From positions 62,001 to 126,000 of the forward strand of contig CALISI010000031.1 of NCBI GenBank assembly GCA_938041695.1: a stretch of 64,000 nucleotides of DNA, in the 5' to 3' direction. The position numbers and the translations under genes were made by a program. Shown one piece after another: positions 35,599-45,297 of this stretch. The notes under the pieces were generated by a model that saw only the letters and a list, made by a program, of their open reading frames with translations, was not told the origin of the DNA and searched no databases. The stretch's first letter is position 1, and the number at the start of each line of letters is the position of its first letter. This DNA comes from an uncultured Actinomyces sp. GTDB lineage: Bacteria; Actinomycetota; Actinomycetes; Actinomycetales; Actinomycetaceae.

Positions 35599-38500
35599 CG
35601 AAAGTCTCGGGACTTTACCTCGATAGGGAGCTCGACCGGTGTGATCCTGAAGGCTTGTACGCTGATCGCGCCGTCTCCCCACTCGAGCGTCCCACGTACG
35701 AGCAGTGCACTCGACTCGAGGCACACGCGCCGGAACTTTTTCCACGCACACACCGACACGGAGACGTTGACGAGGCCGGTCTCGTCTTCGAGGGAGAGGA
35801 ACGTGATTCCTCCGCCCGTGTGAGGGCGTTGCCGGTGGGTGATGACTCCCGCAACATCGACGATACGTCCGGCCAAGTGCTGCCCGAGATCGCCCATCCG
35901 CAGGACCCCTTCAGGCAACGCGGAACGCATGTACGCGAAAGGGTGCGTCCCGGGCGTGAGGCCCGTCGAGGCGACATCTGATCGCATGCGTTCCACTTCC
36001 GAGAGGGAGGGGAGCGTGGGGACGATGGAGCCCACTTCGGTGCCGGGAAGAAACGGCTGCCACTGGCCGGCGTGTGCGCAAGGCTGTGCGAGCGCCCCAG
36101 CTGCCCACGCCCCTTCGCGCCTGCCTACTCCCAGGCACTCAAAGGCTCCCGCCATCGCAAGTTTTTCCATGTCGGAGGCGCTCACGTGCGCACGCTGGGC
36201 CACATCCGCCTGGCTGGTGAATGCTCCCTCGCTCCTCGCTTCAACGATGCGTGCGGCAGCCGCGCCCAGGCCTCGCACCTGAGAGAGCCCGATGCGTACC
36301 GCGAGGGAGCTATCGACATCGAGGGGGACGAGGCCTCGAGCGGGAAGGCGCTCTGATCGTCCCGCATGGTAGTCCTGCCCTGCTTGCTTCCCCACGCGCT
36401 GCACGCTGGCGTCAACGAGTGAATCATTCACCGATGGGCCAACGACGCGTACGCCGTGCCTGCGGGCGTCCTGCACAAGAGTCGCAGGGGAATAGAAACC
36501 CATCGGCTGCGACGCCAGAATCGCGGCGTAAAAGTGCTCCGGCGCGTGCACCTTCAGCCAGGATGAGGCGTACACAATGTGCGCGAACGAAAAGGAGTGA
36601 GACTCCGGGAACCCAAAGTCCGCGAAACCCTTGAGCTGCTCGAAGATGCGCTCGCGCGTGGGGGCGTCAATCCCCCGTTCCTCCATACCGGCCATCAGGT
36701 CTCCTCTGAGGGCTTCCATGCGCTCCGGACTACGCTTGGCTCCCATTGCGCGGCGAAGTTGATCGGCCCGTCCGCCCGAAAAACCTGCTGCATCCGTCGC
36801 GATGCGCATGAGCTGCTCCTGGAAGAGCGGCACGCCGAGCGTCTGACGCAGAGCCGGTTCGAGGAGTGGGTGCAGGTAGGTGACCTCCTCGCGTCCCGCT
36901 CGACGCCGCAGGTAGGGGTTGACCGAGCGCCCCTGGATCGGACCGGGGCGTATGAGAGCCACCTCCACGACGATGTCGTAGAAGCACCGCGGTTTGAGAC
37001 GGGGAAGCGTGTTCATCTGCGCGCGCGACTCCACCTGAAAGACTCCAACCGTGTCGGCTGCGCACAACAAGTCGTAGACCCGCGGATCCTCCTCCGGAAG
37101 GGTGTGCAGCCCCAGTGGCTTGTCTCCCCTCCCGTGCACCGCTCGCGACGCCCAGCCGCGCAGATGCTGATGTGCGGGATTTCCCGGATGCACGTCGCCG
37201 CCCTGGAGCTCGGCGAAAGCGACGCGCAACGCCGTGAGCATGCCGAGCGAGAGCAGGTCGAACTTGACGAGGCCCGCATCCGCACAGTCCTCTTTATCCC
37301 ACTGGAGGACAGTACGCCCCGGCATTGCGGCCCACCCCACCGGGCAGATGCGTGAGACCGGTTGATCGGTGAGCACCATTCCTCCCGAGTGGATCCCCAT
37401 GTGCCGGGGCAGACGCGCAAGCGCAGCGGCAGCGTCACCAACAAGGGCTGGCGGCTCTCCCCTGCCCTGGGACCAGGCCGTAGCCGTGCCGATGGGGTAT
37501 CCAAGGGCGCGGGCGACGTCGCGGATCGCCAAGCGCGGGCGATACGTGATGACGTTGGCGACCTGGGCTGCGCGATCCCTTCCAAACGTGTCGTAGACGT
37601 ATTGGATGACCTCTTCGCGGCGGCACGCCTCGATGTCGACGTCGATATCGGGAGGCCCCGAACGGGCGTCCGACAAAAACCGCTCGAAGAGCAGGTTGTG
37701 GCGCACTGCGTCCACTGCCGTGATTCCGAGGCAGTAGCACACCGCTGAATTGGCGGCGCTCCCTCGTCCCTGGCACAGGATGCCGTTGCGGCCGCAAAAG
37801 TCGACGATCTCTTTGACGATCAGAAAGTAACCGGCAAAGCCGAGTAGTTCGATAATGCCCAGTTCGTGATCGATTGTTTCCCATGCCCGGGGGTGTTGCG
37901 CGCGCGTCCCATAGCGCTCGCGGGCACCCTCGTACGCGCAGTGTGCGAGCCAGCTGTCCGGCGTATGCCCGTCGGGAACTCGGGTTCGAGGCAATCGCGG
38001 AGCGACGAGACGCAGGTCGAAAGCGCAGGAGGCTGCGACGTCGCAGGCGTTATCAAGGGCTTGCGGGTGAGCGCCGTGCAGTTGGGCCATCTCGGAGGGC
38101 GAGCGCAGGAAGGAACGGTGAGCGCCCAGGTGTGCTTGCGCCTCGTCGAGGGAGACTCCCAGTCGGGTGGCCGCAAGGATGTCGCCGAGCGCTTGCTTCG
38201 AAGGGGTGGACATGCGCGCGCCGGTCGTGGCGACGAGCCGCGTTCCACTTGCATGCGCGAGGCCCGCAAGCGTGTCTCCGACCTCGTCTTCATCCCCTCG
38301 CGTAGCCTGCCATTCAACGAGAATCTGGTCGCGCCCAAACGTGTCCGCGAGTTCATCCAGGACGCGGCGCGCGTGGGTCACGCCACCGGCGCGCAGTGCA
38401 CGCATGAGCGGACCGCGCCTGCCTCCCGTCAGGACGAGGAGGTCCCCGCTGGCATCACGCAGATCAACGAGGCTGTGGCGAGGATTTCGCTCCCCCGGCG

Positions 38501-38879
38501 CGGATAGCGCCCGCTCACTCATGGCCCCCACCAGGTTGGCGTAGCCGGTGAGGCTCGCCGCCAGAACGGGCAGGCGTATTCCCGGATCGTCAGAGCCTGG
38601 AGCAAGCCCCCACCCCGGAGCGCGCGTACCCGGAACGATTCCCCTGAGTGCGTCTGGTGTGAGCGTCAGCTCGGCTCCGTACACGATCGGCAGGCCGGAG
38701 TCTCGAGCGGCCATGGTCGTCTGAACCGTCGAATACATGCCATCGACGTCGAGAATTGCCAGGGCATCAAGACCCAGACGCGCAGCTTCAGCCACCATCT
38801 GCGCGGGCTCATCGGTCCCGTCCAGGAAGGTGAAAGCGCTGTGCGCGTGCAGTTCTGCGTAGCGTTGCTCCGTGGTCAC
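35595..38879 (-). CDS. dnaE2: Error-prone DNA polymerase III alpha subunit DnaE2
   Basis: Translesion polymerase of the SOS mutasome. The 1094-residue protein starts at a GTG (VTTEQRYAELHAHSAFTFLD) with the PHP domain. The polymerase Asp triad region reads PDIDVDIEACRREEVIQYVY, the finger segment is GIHSGGMVLTDQP, and the C-terminal OB fold includes GLVNVSVSVCAWKKFRRVC. A perfect TATAAT ends six bases before the GTG and a LexA-type box directly abuts it, so the gene is SOS-controlled and probably leaderless; the frame extends upstream but past this promoter. Its partners imuA' and imuB lie 4.4 kb away. Confidence 0.94.
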   Translation of the reverse strand: MTTEQRYAELHAHSAFTFLDGTDEPAQMVAEAARLGLDALAILDVDGMYSTVQTTMAARDSGLPIVYGAELTLTPDALRGIVPGTRAPGWGLAPGSDDPGIRLPVLAASLTGYANLVGAMSERALSAPGERNPRHSLVDLRDASGDLLVLTGGRRGPLMRALRAGGVTHARRVLDELADTFGRDQILVEWQATRGDEDEVGDTLAGLAHASGTRLVATTGARMSTPSKQALGDILAATRLGVSLDEAQAHLGAHRSFLRSPSEMAQLHGAHPQALDNACDVAASCAFDLRLVAPRLPRTRVPDGHTPDSWLAHCAYEGARERYGTRAQHPRAWETIDHELGIIELLGFAGYFLIVKEIVDFCGRNGILCQGRGSAANSAVCYCLGITAVDAVRHNLLFERFLSDARSGPPDIDVDIEACRREEVIQYVYDTFGRDRAAQVANVITYRPRLAIRDVARALGYPIGTATAWSQGRGEPPALVGDAAAALARLPRHMGIHSGGMVLTDQPVSRICPVGWAAMPGRTVLQWDKEDCADAGLVKFDLLSLGMLTALRVAFAELQGGDVHPGNPAHQHLRGWASRAVHGRGDKPLGLHTLPEEDPRVYDLLCAADTVGVFQVESRAQMNTLPRLKPRCFYDIVVEVALIRPGPIQGRSVNPYLRRRAGREEVTYLHPLLEPALRQTLGVPLFQEQLMRIATDAAGFSGGRADQLRRAMGAKRSPERMEALRGDLMAGMEERGIDAPTRERIFEQLKGFADFGFPESHSFSFAHIVYASSWLKVHAPEHFYAAILASQPMGFYSPATLVQDARRHGVRVVGPSVNDSLVDASVQRVGKQAGQDYHAGRSERLPARGLVPLDVDSSLAVRIGLSQVRGLGAAAARIVEARSEGAFTSQADVAQRAHVSASDMEKLAMAGAFECLGVGRREGAWAAGALAQPCAHAGQWQPFLPGTEVGSIVPTLPSLSEVERMRSDVASTGLTPGTHPFAYMRSALPEGVLRMGDLGQHLAGRIVDVAGVITHRQRPHTGGGITFLSLEDETGLVNVSVSVCAWKKFRRVCLESSALLVRGTLEWGDGAISVQAFRITPVELPIEVKSRDFR

Positions 38880-38885
38880 CCACCC

Positions 38886-38907
38886 ATTATATCGAACAGG
38901 TGTTCGA
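38886..38907 (-). promoter_or_regulatory. LexA (SOS) box abutting the -10 element of dnaE2
   Basis: TCGAACAGGTGTTCGA (38892-38907) matches the Gram-positive/actinobacterial SOS box GAAC-N4-GTTC, here a near-perfect palindrome. Read leftward it is immediately followed by TATAAT (38891-38886), which ends six bases before the dnaE2 GTG. LexA bound here would cover the promoter. Confidence 0.88.
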
Positions 38908-38993
38908 CTATGTGGGGGGCTCCCCGCATGCACGCATGCGCATGCGTATCGAAGAGAGGCCACGCTTGTGGTCACAAACCGTATGCTGGGACC

Positions 38994-40058
38994 ATGGAAT
39001 CCATGCTCGCAGCGTCGCTTCGCTCCGCAGGCACACTCACTCTCGAGAAACGTCCTATCCCTGCGCTCGGTCCCCAAGACGCTCTTCTCGCCGTGGAAGC
39101 AACGACCCTGTGCGGCACCGACCTGCGCATTGCAACGGGACAAAAGACGAACGGCGTGACCCCGGGCGTCGTTCTCGGGCATGAAATCGCCGCGCGCGTA
39201 TGGCGCATCGGAGACGAACTGACCGCAGGGGTTGACGTTCCCGCTCCGGGCACGCAAGTCGGCCTCGCACCGGAGATCGCGTGCGGACACTGCGACGCGT
39301 GTGTCAGTGGCCGGTCCAACGTGTGTGCGCGCATGCGTCTCTTCGGAACGGGCGTGGACGGAGGGCTCGCAGACTTCATCCTTGTTCCCCAGGAGGCCCT
39401 TGGGTGCATTACTCCCGTCGCTCGCGAGATCACCCCGCCCCTCCTGGCGCTGGCGGAGCCGCTCTCATGCTGCCTGCGCGCCACCAGGCGTCTGCCAATC
39501 GGCCCCGACTCCCGCGTTCTCGTGCTGGGAACCGGTCCGATCGGCCTCATCCACTGCGCGCTCGCGGCCTTCGCCGGAGCCCGCGTCATGGCGTGCGGCC
39601 GAGCGGCGCGCCTCGAACCGGCCCGTACGATGGGTGCCGAAACCACGACGACATCTCAAGGCGACGACCTCGCGGCCAACGTCCAGGAATGGACCAACGG
39701 CGTGGGAGCAGACGTCGTGATCATCGCCGTCGGCGACCCCGGCCTCGTCCCCGTTGCCATCCAGTGCGCTCGCATCGGCGGACATATTTCATTCTTCGCC
39801 GGCTTCCCCGCCGGGGCCATGGCACAGGTCGATCCGAACCTCGTGCACTATCGCGAACTGACTCTCAGCGGCAGCGCCAACGCGACCCTTGACGACTACG
39901 CGAGTGCCGTCGAGATGCTCTCCACCGGGAGCATCGACCTCTCACAGCTCCTTACGCACGAGTTTGCACTGTCCGACGTGAGTTCGGCCCTCGACGCAGT
40001 GCGCACGCGCGCCGGGCTGAAGATCGCCGTGCGCCCGAACGGCATGGTCGGCCGTTAA
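38994..40058 (+). CDS. Zinc-dependent alcohol/polyol dehydrogenase (MDR family)
   Basis: A 354-residue medium-chain dehydrogenase. The catalytic zinc site is in EATTLCGTDLRIATGQ and GHEIAARVWRIGDE; the structural zinc site is CGHCDACVSGRSNVCARM; the NAD-binding fold is VLVLGTGPIGLIHCALAAFA. It resembles threonine and sorbitol dehydrogenases; the substrate is unknown. The ATG at 38994 is taken; one three codons later is also possible. No ribosome binding site is obvious. It lies between the two halves of the mutasome and its stop overlaps that of the SNF2 gene on the other strand (TTAA). Confidence 0.85.
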   Translation: MESMLAASLRSAGTLTLEKRPIPALGPQDALLAVEATTLCGTDLRIATGQKTNGVTPGVVLGHEIAARVWRIGDELTAGVDVPAPGTQVGLAPEIACGHCDACVSGRSNVCARMRLFGTGVDGGLADFILVPQEALGCITPVAREITPPLLALAEPLSCCLRATRRLPIGPDSRVLVLGTGPIGLIHCALAAFAGARVMACGRAARLEPARTMGAETTTTSQGDDLAANVQEWTNGVGADVVIIAVGDPGLVPVAIQCARIGGHISFFAGFPAGAMAQVDPNLVHYRELTLSGSANATLDDYASAVEMLSTGSIDLSQLLTHEFALSDVSSALDAVRTRAGLKIAVRPNGMVGR

Positions 40059-43000
40059 TCAAGAAGGCCGCGAAGGTCCGCCTCGCTGAGGCGGGCGCCC
40101 GTACCCGTCCCGTTCATCACCGAGGAAATCAACTGGCGTTTGCGGTCCTGAAGCTCCACGACCTTCGCCTCAATCGTGTCCGTCGCAACCATCCGATAGA
40201 CGTTCACTTTCTTCGTCTGGCCGATGCGGTGTGCACGATCAATCGCCTGCTCCTCGGCGGCTGGGTTCCACCACGGATCCATGACGTACACATAGTCGGC
40301 TTCGGTGAGGGTCAAGCCCGAGCCGCCAGCCTTGAGTGAGATAAGGAAGACCTGGGCGCGCCCCGAGCGGAACTGCTCGATGACATCAGTGCGGCCACGC
40401 GTCGATCCATCAAGCTGTACGACGGAGATTCCACGACGCTCCAGCACGTGGCGAATACGTTCCAGGAATGAGGTGAACTGGCTAAACACGAGCGCCTGAT
40501 GGCCCAACGGCACGATCTCGTCCAGGCGATCAGCCAGGTATTCAATTTTCGCCGAGCCAACGTGCGCGTACGAGGACTCAACGAGGGCCGGGTCGAGCGC
40601 AAGCTGACGCAGCCTCGTGATCGACGCCAACACGCTCATCCTGTTCGCATCCACATCGCGCAAGAGATCGAGGATCCGCGCGCGCTCGCGGGCCAGATAT
40701 TGGTCGTAGATATGACGGTGTTCCTTACCCAGGTCAACGCGCACGATGTCGACGATCTTGTCGGGCAGATCGGGTGCAACTTCCTCCTTCGTACGGCGCA
40801 GAACAAAGGGGGAAACATAGGCCGTCAAACGCGCGAGTAGTGCCGGATCCGCACCATTTTCAATGGGCTTACGCACCCGCTGCTGGAATGACTCCCACGG
40901 GGGCAAGAGCCCCGGGCACGTCAAAGAGAGCAATGACCACAGGTCTGACAGCGAATTCTCAATCGGGGTGCCAGACACCGCCAGCTTCCACGGTGCCTCG
41001 AGGTCGCGAAGGACGCGGTACGTCGCGGTGCGGGGGTTTTTCACTGCCTGCGCCTCATCGATGATGACACCACCGAGACGCACGTCCTTCCATTGTTCAC
41101 CCTCCAAGCGCGCCAGCGTGTAGGAGGTGACAACGACATCGGCATCCTCGACCTCCTGCGCAATCGTCGTTCCTCGGCGCGCTGCCGTTTCATTCACGGT
41201 GCGCACACGCAGATGCGGCGTAAAAGTGCGGGCCTGATCGGTCCAGACACCAACAACGGACGTCGGCGCGACGACAAGCACTGGGTTTTTTTCGCCCGCA
41301 GGCGCCTGCGCATGAAGGGCGGCCACGGCCGAGAGGATCTGAACGGTCTTACCCAGGCCCATATCATCGGCCAAGATTCCACCGATTCCCCGCGCCAGCC
41401 GAGCCGTCAACCACGCGTGTCCACGCCGCTGGTACGGGCGCAGGATCTTGCTCAGGCTCGGCACCGGAGGCAACCCATCGTCCCCCAAGCCGCCACGCAG
41501 CGGAGCGATGCGTGTTCTCCAGGCGTCGCTCAACCTCACATGGTCGGATGCGGCGGCGACCAGATCGACCATGCCGACTTGCATGGGAGTGAGCCTCATT
41601 TCCTCACCATCCCAGCCCGACAGCGTCCGAGCCTCCTCCAAGAGGGTGGCCAAAGAACGAATGCGTTCCCCATCGAGGAGCACCCACACGCCCCCCACCT
41701 CGACATAGTCCTGACCGCTGGCTAGCGCCTCAAGCGCCTCGCGCACACTGATCGTGACGGCGCCCAGGCGCAACCGCACATTCAGATCGAACCAGTCGCG
41801 CTGGGCAGGATCGACGCTCAGGTCAATGTCACAGCCGTCTTCGCGCACATCAATCGCGCGTACATCGTCCGCAACATCCCACACGAGGCCGCCCGGCCCC
41901 TCGATGTCGACAACCTGTTCCAAGAACGCAGGAACATGCCACGGCGACAGGCGCCCGGTTCGCGGCGGCGGTGTCCACAGATCCGCGTCCAGCGCGTGCC
42001 CCCACGACTCCACGCGCCGCACAATCTGCGCCACAGCCTCGTCGCCCACGCAGTGCGCCACGGGGGTTCGTGAGCGCGACCCACCCTGCTCGTACTCCGC
42101 CCACCAACGCACGACGACAGCGTCTCCATCGCGGCGCACCGTTCCCACGAGAGAAACGTCGGGCCGCGCCTGGGCGTCAAAACTCCCATCGGAGGACGCC
42201 ATCGAAAAACGCCGCAGAAGCGCCGGCAACCACGTTCCTCGAAACTCAGCGATGTCCGCTGCGGGAATATGCAGGGCACGGTCGAGAGGAAAACCGTCCA
42301 GCGTCGCCAGCCCCTCGATGCGCGCGATGGTACGCCCTCCATCCAGCAACAGAACACCCGCGTCGCGGTCGATACGAGGCCTCACCACCACGTCATCTCC
42401 GTTACGCGCAACAACTCTGACGTCAAGGCCGTCATCACCGGCGCGCACATCAATGTCCGCATCCCACGTCGTATGAGACAGCACCACCCGGTCGCGCGCC
42501 TCAGGCGACGCATACAGCTCCACCCCGGCCCTCACAAGGCGCGCAAGCCACGCGTACGCATGCTCACCCAGCGAGCTAAGCGTCACTTCCGTACGCGAAT
42601 GCCACGAACGCGACTCTCGAGACAGGCGGTAACCCTCGCGCATCAGCGAGACATGCGTCGGATCAAGACCATCGGTCACCGACGCCCACTGGGTGGCCGT
42701 CAGATCGAGCCACGAGGCGCGCTTCGTCGTCCACGCCGACGAGGAGCCGCGGCGAAGAGGAACGAGAGACGGCTCGACGCCTGGATCATGGGCATCAACA
42801 ACGAGGGCCAAGGGATCACCGAGATGGTCGCGATCCCCACCCAGCATCTGCTCAAGAATCCGGCTCCACTCGGGCACGACGCGACGCTTCTCGCGAGCAT
42901 CCTCACGTCCGACGATAAGCGTGGCAACCGCATGCGGACAGTCACCGCGCAGCAGGCACGCGCATGAGAGCGATGGGCGCAGCGCACCCTGCTCGACACG

Positions 43001-43192
43001 CACGCGATACGTGAGTCCCCCCTCTTTCACGCGCGCCTCAGCTCGTTCGCCGATCTCGTCCCAGGAGAATTCGCACACCGCACCGCTGCGCGCCAAACGC
43101 AGACCGTTTGCCCACGTCGCCGGGCCGACGAGGGCCATCACATCGTCATCCGACAGCGAGGCCAGCGTTTCACTCAGCGACAGAGATACCAT
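40055..43192 (-). CDS. SNF2/SWI2-family DEAD/DEAH helicase with SWIM zinc finger
   Basis: A 1045-residue ATP-dependent DNA translocase. The N-terminal SWIM finger is LSCACLLRGDCPHAVATL (CxC...CxH). The central part is a poorly conserved accessory region. The C-terminal SNF2 core begins around residue 590 with LRPYQRRGHAWL, then Walker A DDMGLGKTVQI, Walker B IIDEAQAVKN, VSGTPIENSLSDLWSL and the helicase end WWNPAAEEQAIDRAHRIGQT. Such proteins remodel protein-DNA complexes or RNA polymerase; this class is common in actinobacteria without a proven role. It lies 39 bases downstream of imuB on the same strand with no terminator seen, so it may be in the SOS-induced transcript. Confidence 0.9.
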   Translation of the reverse strand: MVSLSLSETLASLSDDDVMALVGPATWANGLRLARSGAVCEFSWDEIGERAEARVKEGGLTYRVRVEQGALRPSLSCACLLRGDCPHAVATLIVGREDAREKRRVVPEWSRILEQMLGGDRDHLGDPLALVVDAHDPGVEPSLVPLRRGSSSAWTTKRASWLDLTATQWASVTDGLDPTHVSLMREGYRLSRESRSWHSRTEVTLSSLGEHAYAWLARLVRAGVELYASPEARDRVVLSHTTWDADIDVRAGDDGLDVRVVARNGDDVVVRPRIDRDAGVLLLDGGRTIARIEGLATLDGFPLDRALHIPAADIAEFRGTWLPALLRRFSMASSDGSFDAQARPDVSLVGTVRRDGDAVVVRWWAEYEQGGSRSRTPVAHCVGDEAVAQIVRRVESWGHALDADLWTPPPRTGRLSPWHVPAFLEQVVDIEGPGGLVWDVADDVRAIDVREDGCDIDLSVDPAQRDWFDLNVRLRLGAVTISVREALEALASGQDYVEVGGVWVLLDGERIRSLATLLEEARTLSGWDGEEMRLTPMQVGMVDLVAAASDHVRLSDAWRTRIAPLRGGLGDDGLPPVPSLSKILRPYQRRGHAWLTARLARGIGGILADDMGLGKTVQILSAVAALHAQAPAGEKNPVLVVAPTSVVGVWTDQARTFTPHLRVRTVNETAARRGTTIAQEVEDADVVVTSYTLARLEGEQWKDVRLGGVIIDEAQAVKNPRTATYRVLRDLEAPWKLAVSGTPIENSLSDLWSLLSLTCPGLLPPWESFQQRVRKPIENGADPALLARLTAYVSPFVLRRTKEEVAPDLPDKIVDIVRVDLGKEHRHIYDQYLARERARILDLLRDVDANRMSVLASITRLRQLALDPALVESSYAHVGSAKIEYLADRLDEIVPLGHQALVFSQFTSFLERIRHVLERRGISVVQLDGSTRGRTDVIEQFRSGRAQVFLISLKAGGSGLTLTEADYVYVMDPWWNPAAEEQAIDRAHRIGQTKKVNVYRMVATDTIEAKVVELQDRKRQLISSVMNGTGTGARLSEADLRGLLD

Positions 43193-43231
43193 CTTTTCAG
43201 TCTACGGCACGCACCAGCGCCCGTCGCCGGC

Positions 43232-44794
43232 TCACTGGGTCAGCCCCTCCATCGCCCACTCCCCTCCCTGCCAGACAAGGAGCACATCCCGGCCATCCTC
43301 AAGCAACACCCTCATGTAGGCGCGCGGGCGTTCCTTGGCCCACCAGCGTCCCCCCACCGGCCAGGGGCCCTCCACGCGCGTGATCGCGACGCGTCGCCCC
43401 CTCCCGAACCTGGATCGCGTTGTGTCATGGGGGTCGATGACATAGGCGGGTGTCGCACTCAAGGCTCCTCGATGGTCGACACGCACATCATCGAAGACGC
43501 CCGACTCGCCCACGATCCTCACCCGCACTGGCTCATCAAAAAGCGTCGCTGGAGGCTGAGCAATGCGCCCCTCCCACGCCCCCTCACACGAACGCAGGCG
43601 AGGCTCACTGCCCCATCTGGCCATCACCACGCGACTACGCGGATCATAACCACCCTGCACCCGCGGAACGAGGAGCGCATCCGGCCCCGCCATACCCTGG
43701 ATGCGCACGACACTGCGCGACACATCGCGCTCGCGGTCTCCTCGTCCCCACAGCGCAGTCGCTCCCTGCCCCTCCCGGGGATCGCATGCGGTGACGCGGA
43801 TGCTGGCTACGGCACCACTGGGACCATCGACGCCAGACGTCCATCCCGCCAGCGTCCATCGAACGCGCAGCGCGACGTCATCGGGAGCCCACAGATCGCA
43901 TCCGCTCCACGTGCGAGTGCGTTGCCCGCCCCCTGCGTCTTCTACGTCAATGCGCAGCGTCTGCGAGACGAGTCCCCCCTGCGCCAACTTCAGCGACAGA
44001 TCTCGAGCAATGCGCCAAATGGGAACCATCATTGTGTCGATGGATTCGCCACCGGCGTCGATACTGCACTCCACCGCAATGTCAGGTTGGATACGGTCAG
44101 TCGGGGCAAGGTTGCTCTCTCCTCCGGATGCGAGGATCCAGAGCGCGCCACCGACATCCCCGAAACGCTCGCACACGCGACCGCGGCCAAGGCCAAGAAA
44201 ATCCGCACAGGTGCGGATACCCAGGCCCCGCAAGAGTTCGACAGCCTCAGATGCTCTGTCGGCCATTGCGGGAGGAATAGAACTCAGAGCCTCGCACAAT
44301 GAGATACGTCCCAGGAATGATTGGGTCTCTGCGGAGGGAACTATACGTCCCTCGCGCGCCGCTTTCACAGAGGCGACTGGACCGTCTGCAATTCCCACGA
44401 AACATTCGACCCCAACAGCCTCCTCGATCGCCGACACCAGAGCCGAGGCGGCGGCCTCCTCGCTCCCATGCCAACGAGCCGGGCCTCGCACCCGGCACCT
44501 GGCCAAGCCCGGGCGCATGCACTGAACCCCAGCCGCCACCGAGTCGAAGGCATCGACGACCGCGCTAAAAGCCCTGGCCTCGCGATCGGGGTCGCGCGGC
44601 ATACAGAGAAGATCGGGGCATAAAAACGTTGCCTCCCGCACGCTCATGCCGCTCCTGACGCCTGTGCGCCGAGCCGCTGCGCTAGCTACCTCGATGCGGT
44701 CAGCATGCACGACGGCCCCGACCCCACCCGGAGGCAGGTCAACCACGAGGCAGTGGACCGGCCAGTCGGGCACCCACACCACCATGTCACGCAC
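43232..44794 (-). CDS. imuB: ImuB, inactive Y-family polymerase of the SOS mutasome
   Basis: A 520-residue Y-family polymerase homolog that links DnaE2 to the beta clamp. The N-terminus MRDMVVWVPDWPVHCLVVDL replaces the catalytic DxDxFF of active Y-family enzymes. The second acidic site is also lost (QCMRPGLARCRVRG, where SxDE is expected), as is typical of ImuB. The helix-hairpin-helix region LLRGLGIRTCADFLGLGRGR is kept. The start is a GTG immediately after the imuA' TAG; an ATG three codons later is an alternative. I cannot point confidently to a clamp-binding peptide. Confidence 0.88.
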   Translation of the reverse strand: MRDMVVWVPDWPVHCLVVDLPPGGVGAVVHADRIEVASAAARRTGVRSGMSVREATFLCPDLLCMPRDPDREARAFSAVVDAFDSVAAGVQCMRPGLARCRVRGPARWHGSEEAAASALVSAIEEAVGVECFVGIADGPVASVKAAREGRIVPSAETQSFLGRISLCEALSSIPPAMADRASEAVELLRGLGIRTCADFLGLGRGRVCERFGDVGGALWILASGGESNLAPTDRIQPDIAVECSIDAGGESIDTMMVPIWRIARDLSLKLAQGGLVSQTLRIDVEDAGGGQRTRTWSGCDLWAPDDVALRVRWTLAGWTSGVDGPSGAVASIRVTACDPREGQGATALWGRGDRERDVSRSVVRIQGMAGPDALLVPRVQGGYDPRSRVVMARWGSEPRLRSCEGAWEGRIAQPPATLFDEPVRVRIVGESGVFDDVRVDHRGALSATPAYVIDPHDTTRSRFGRGRRVAITRVEGPWPVGGRWWAKERPRAYMRVLLEDGRDVLLVWQGGEWAMEGLTQ

Positions 44795-45280
44795 CTATAT
44801 CACCAGCCGCATTCGCGGACGTGGAGCGGGGACACGCGAAAGCCCCTGCCAGGAAGAAAGCGTCACGATGGTGCGTCCCATGGAGCGGGCGCGCGCCGCC
44901 AGGTTTCGCTGGTGTGGCCGGGATAATTCAGGAATATCGAGGCAGATGACATCGCAGGCGTCCACGAGAAGGGCACACAGATCGACCAGCGGGGAATCTT
45001 TCTCAGCGTTTAAAACGAGAACACGGTCGAGGTTCATCCCCTGTTGAGCTGCCCACTCCCAGCCGATATCACCAACTCCACACACACCAATCCACCCACC
45101 GGTGGGGCACACATCAATGAGTAGACGGATGAGTTCGGACCTGCTCGTCGGTCCCAGGAGGATGGGAGAAGCACCAGTGGACCCGTGCTCAATGTCGTCG
45201 CGCGCGCGCAGTCCGACAGCCCGTTCGGCACGGTTCAGCACGTCACGCGCCGCGAGCAGACGCGCGTGCGCATCGGTCAT
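44795..45280 (-). CDS. ImuA' (RecA-like SOS mutasome protein)
   Basis: A 161-residue protein MTDAHARLLAARDVLNRAER in the position of imuA'. Its core resembles the RecA fold (ILLGPTSRSELIRLLIDVCP, GWIGVCGVGDIGWEWA, DRVLVLNAEKDSPLVDLCA, DVICLDIPELSRPHQRNLAA) but has no Walker A GKT. GGGAGGGG precedes the ATG and a LexA-type box lies 18 bases upstream. It is directly followed by imuB without a gap. Together with DnaE2 it should form the damage-inducible mutagenesis complex known from Mycobacterium. Confidence 0.82.
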   Translation of the reverse strand: MTDAHARLLAARDVLNRAERAVGLRARDDIEHGSTGASPILLGPTSRSELIRLLIDVCPTGGWIGVCGVGDIGWEWAAQQGMNLDRVLVLNAEKDSPLVDLCALLVDACDVICLDIPELSRPHQRNLAARARSMGRTIVTLSSWQGLSRVPAPRPRMRLVI

Positions 45281-45297
45281 GGATCCCCTCCCGCAAA

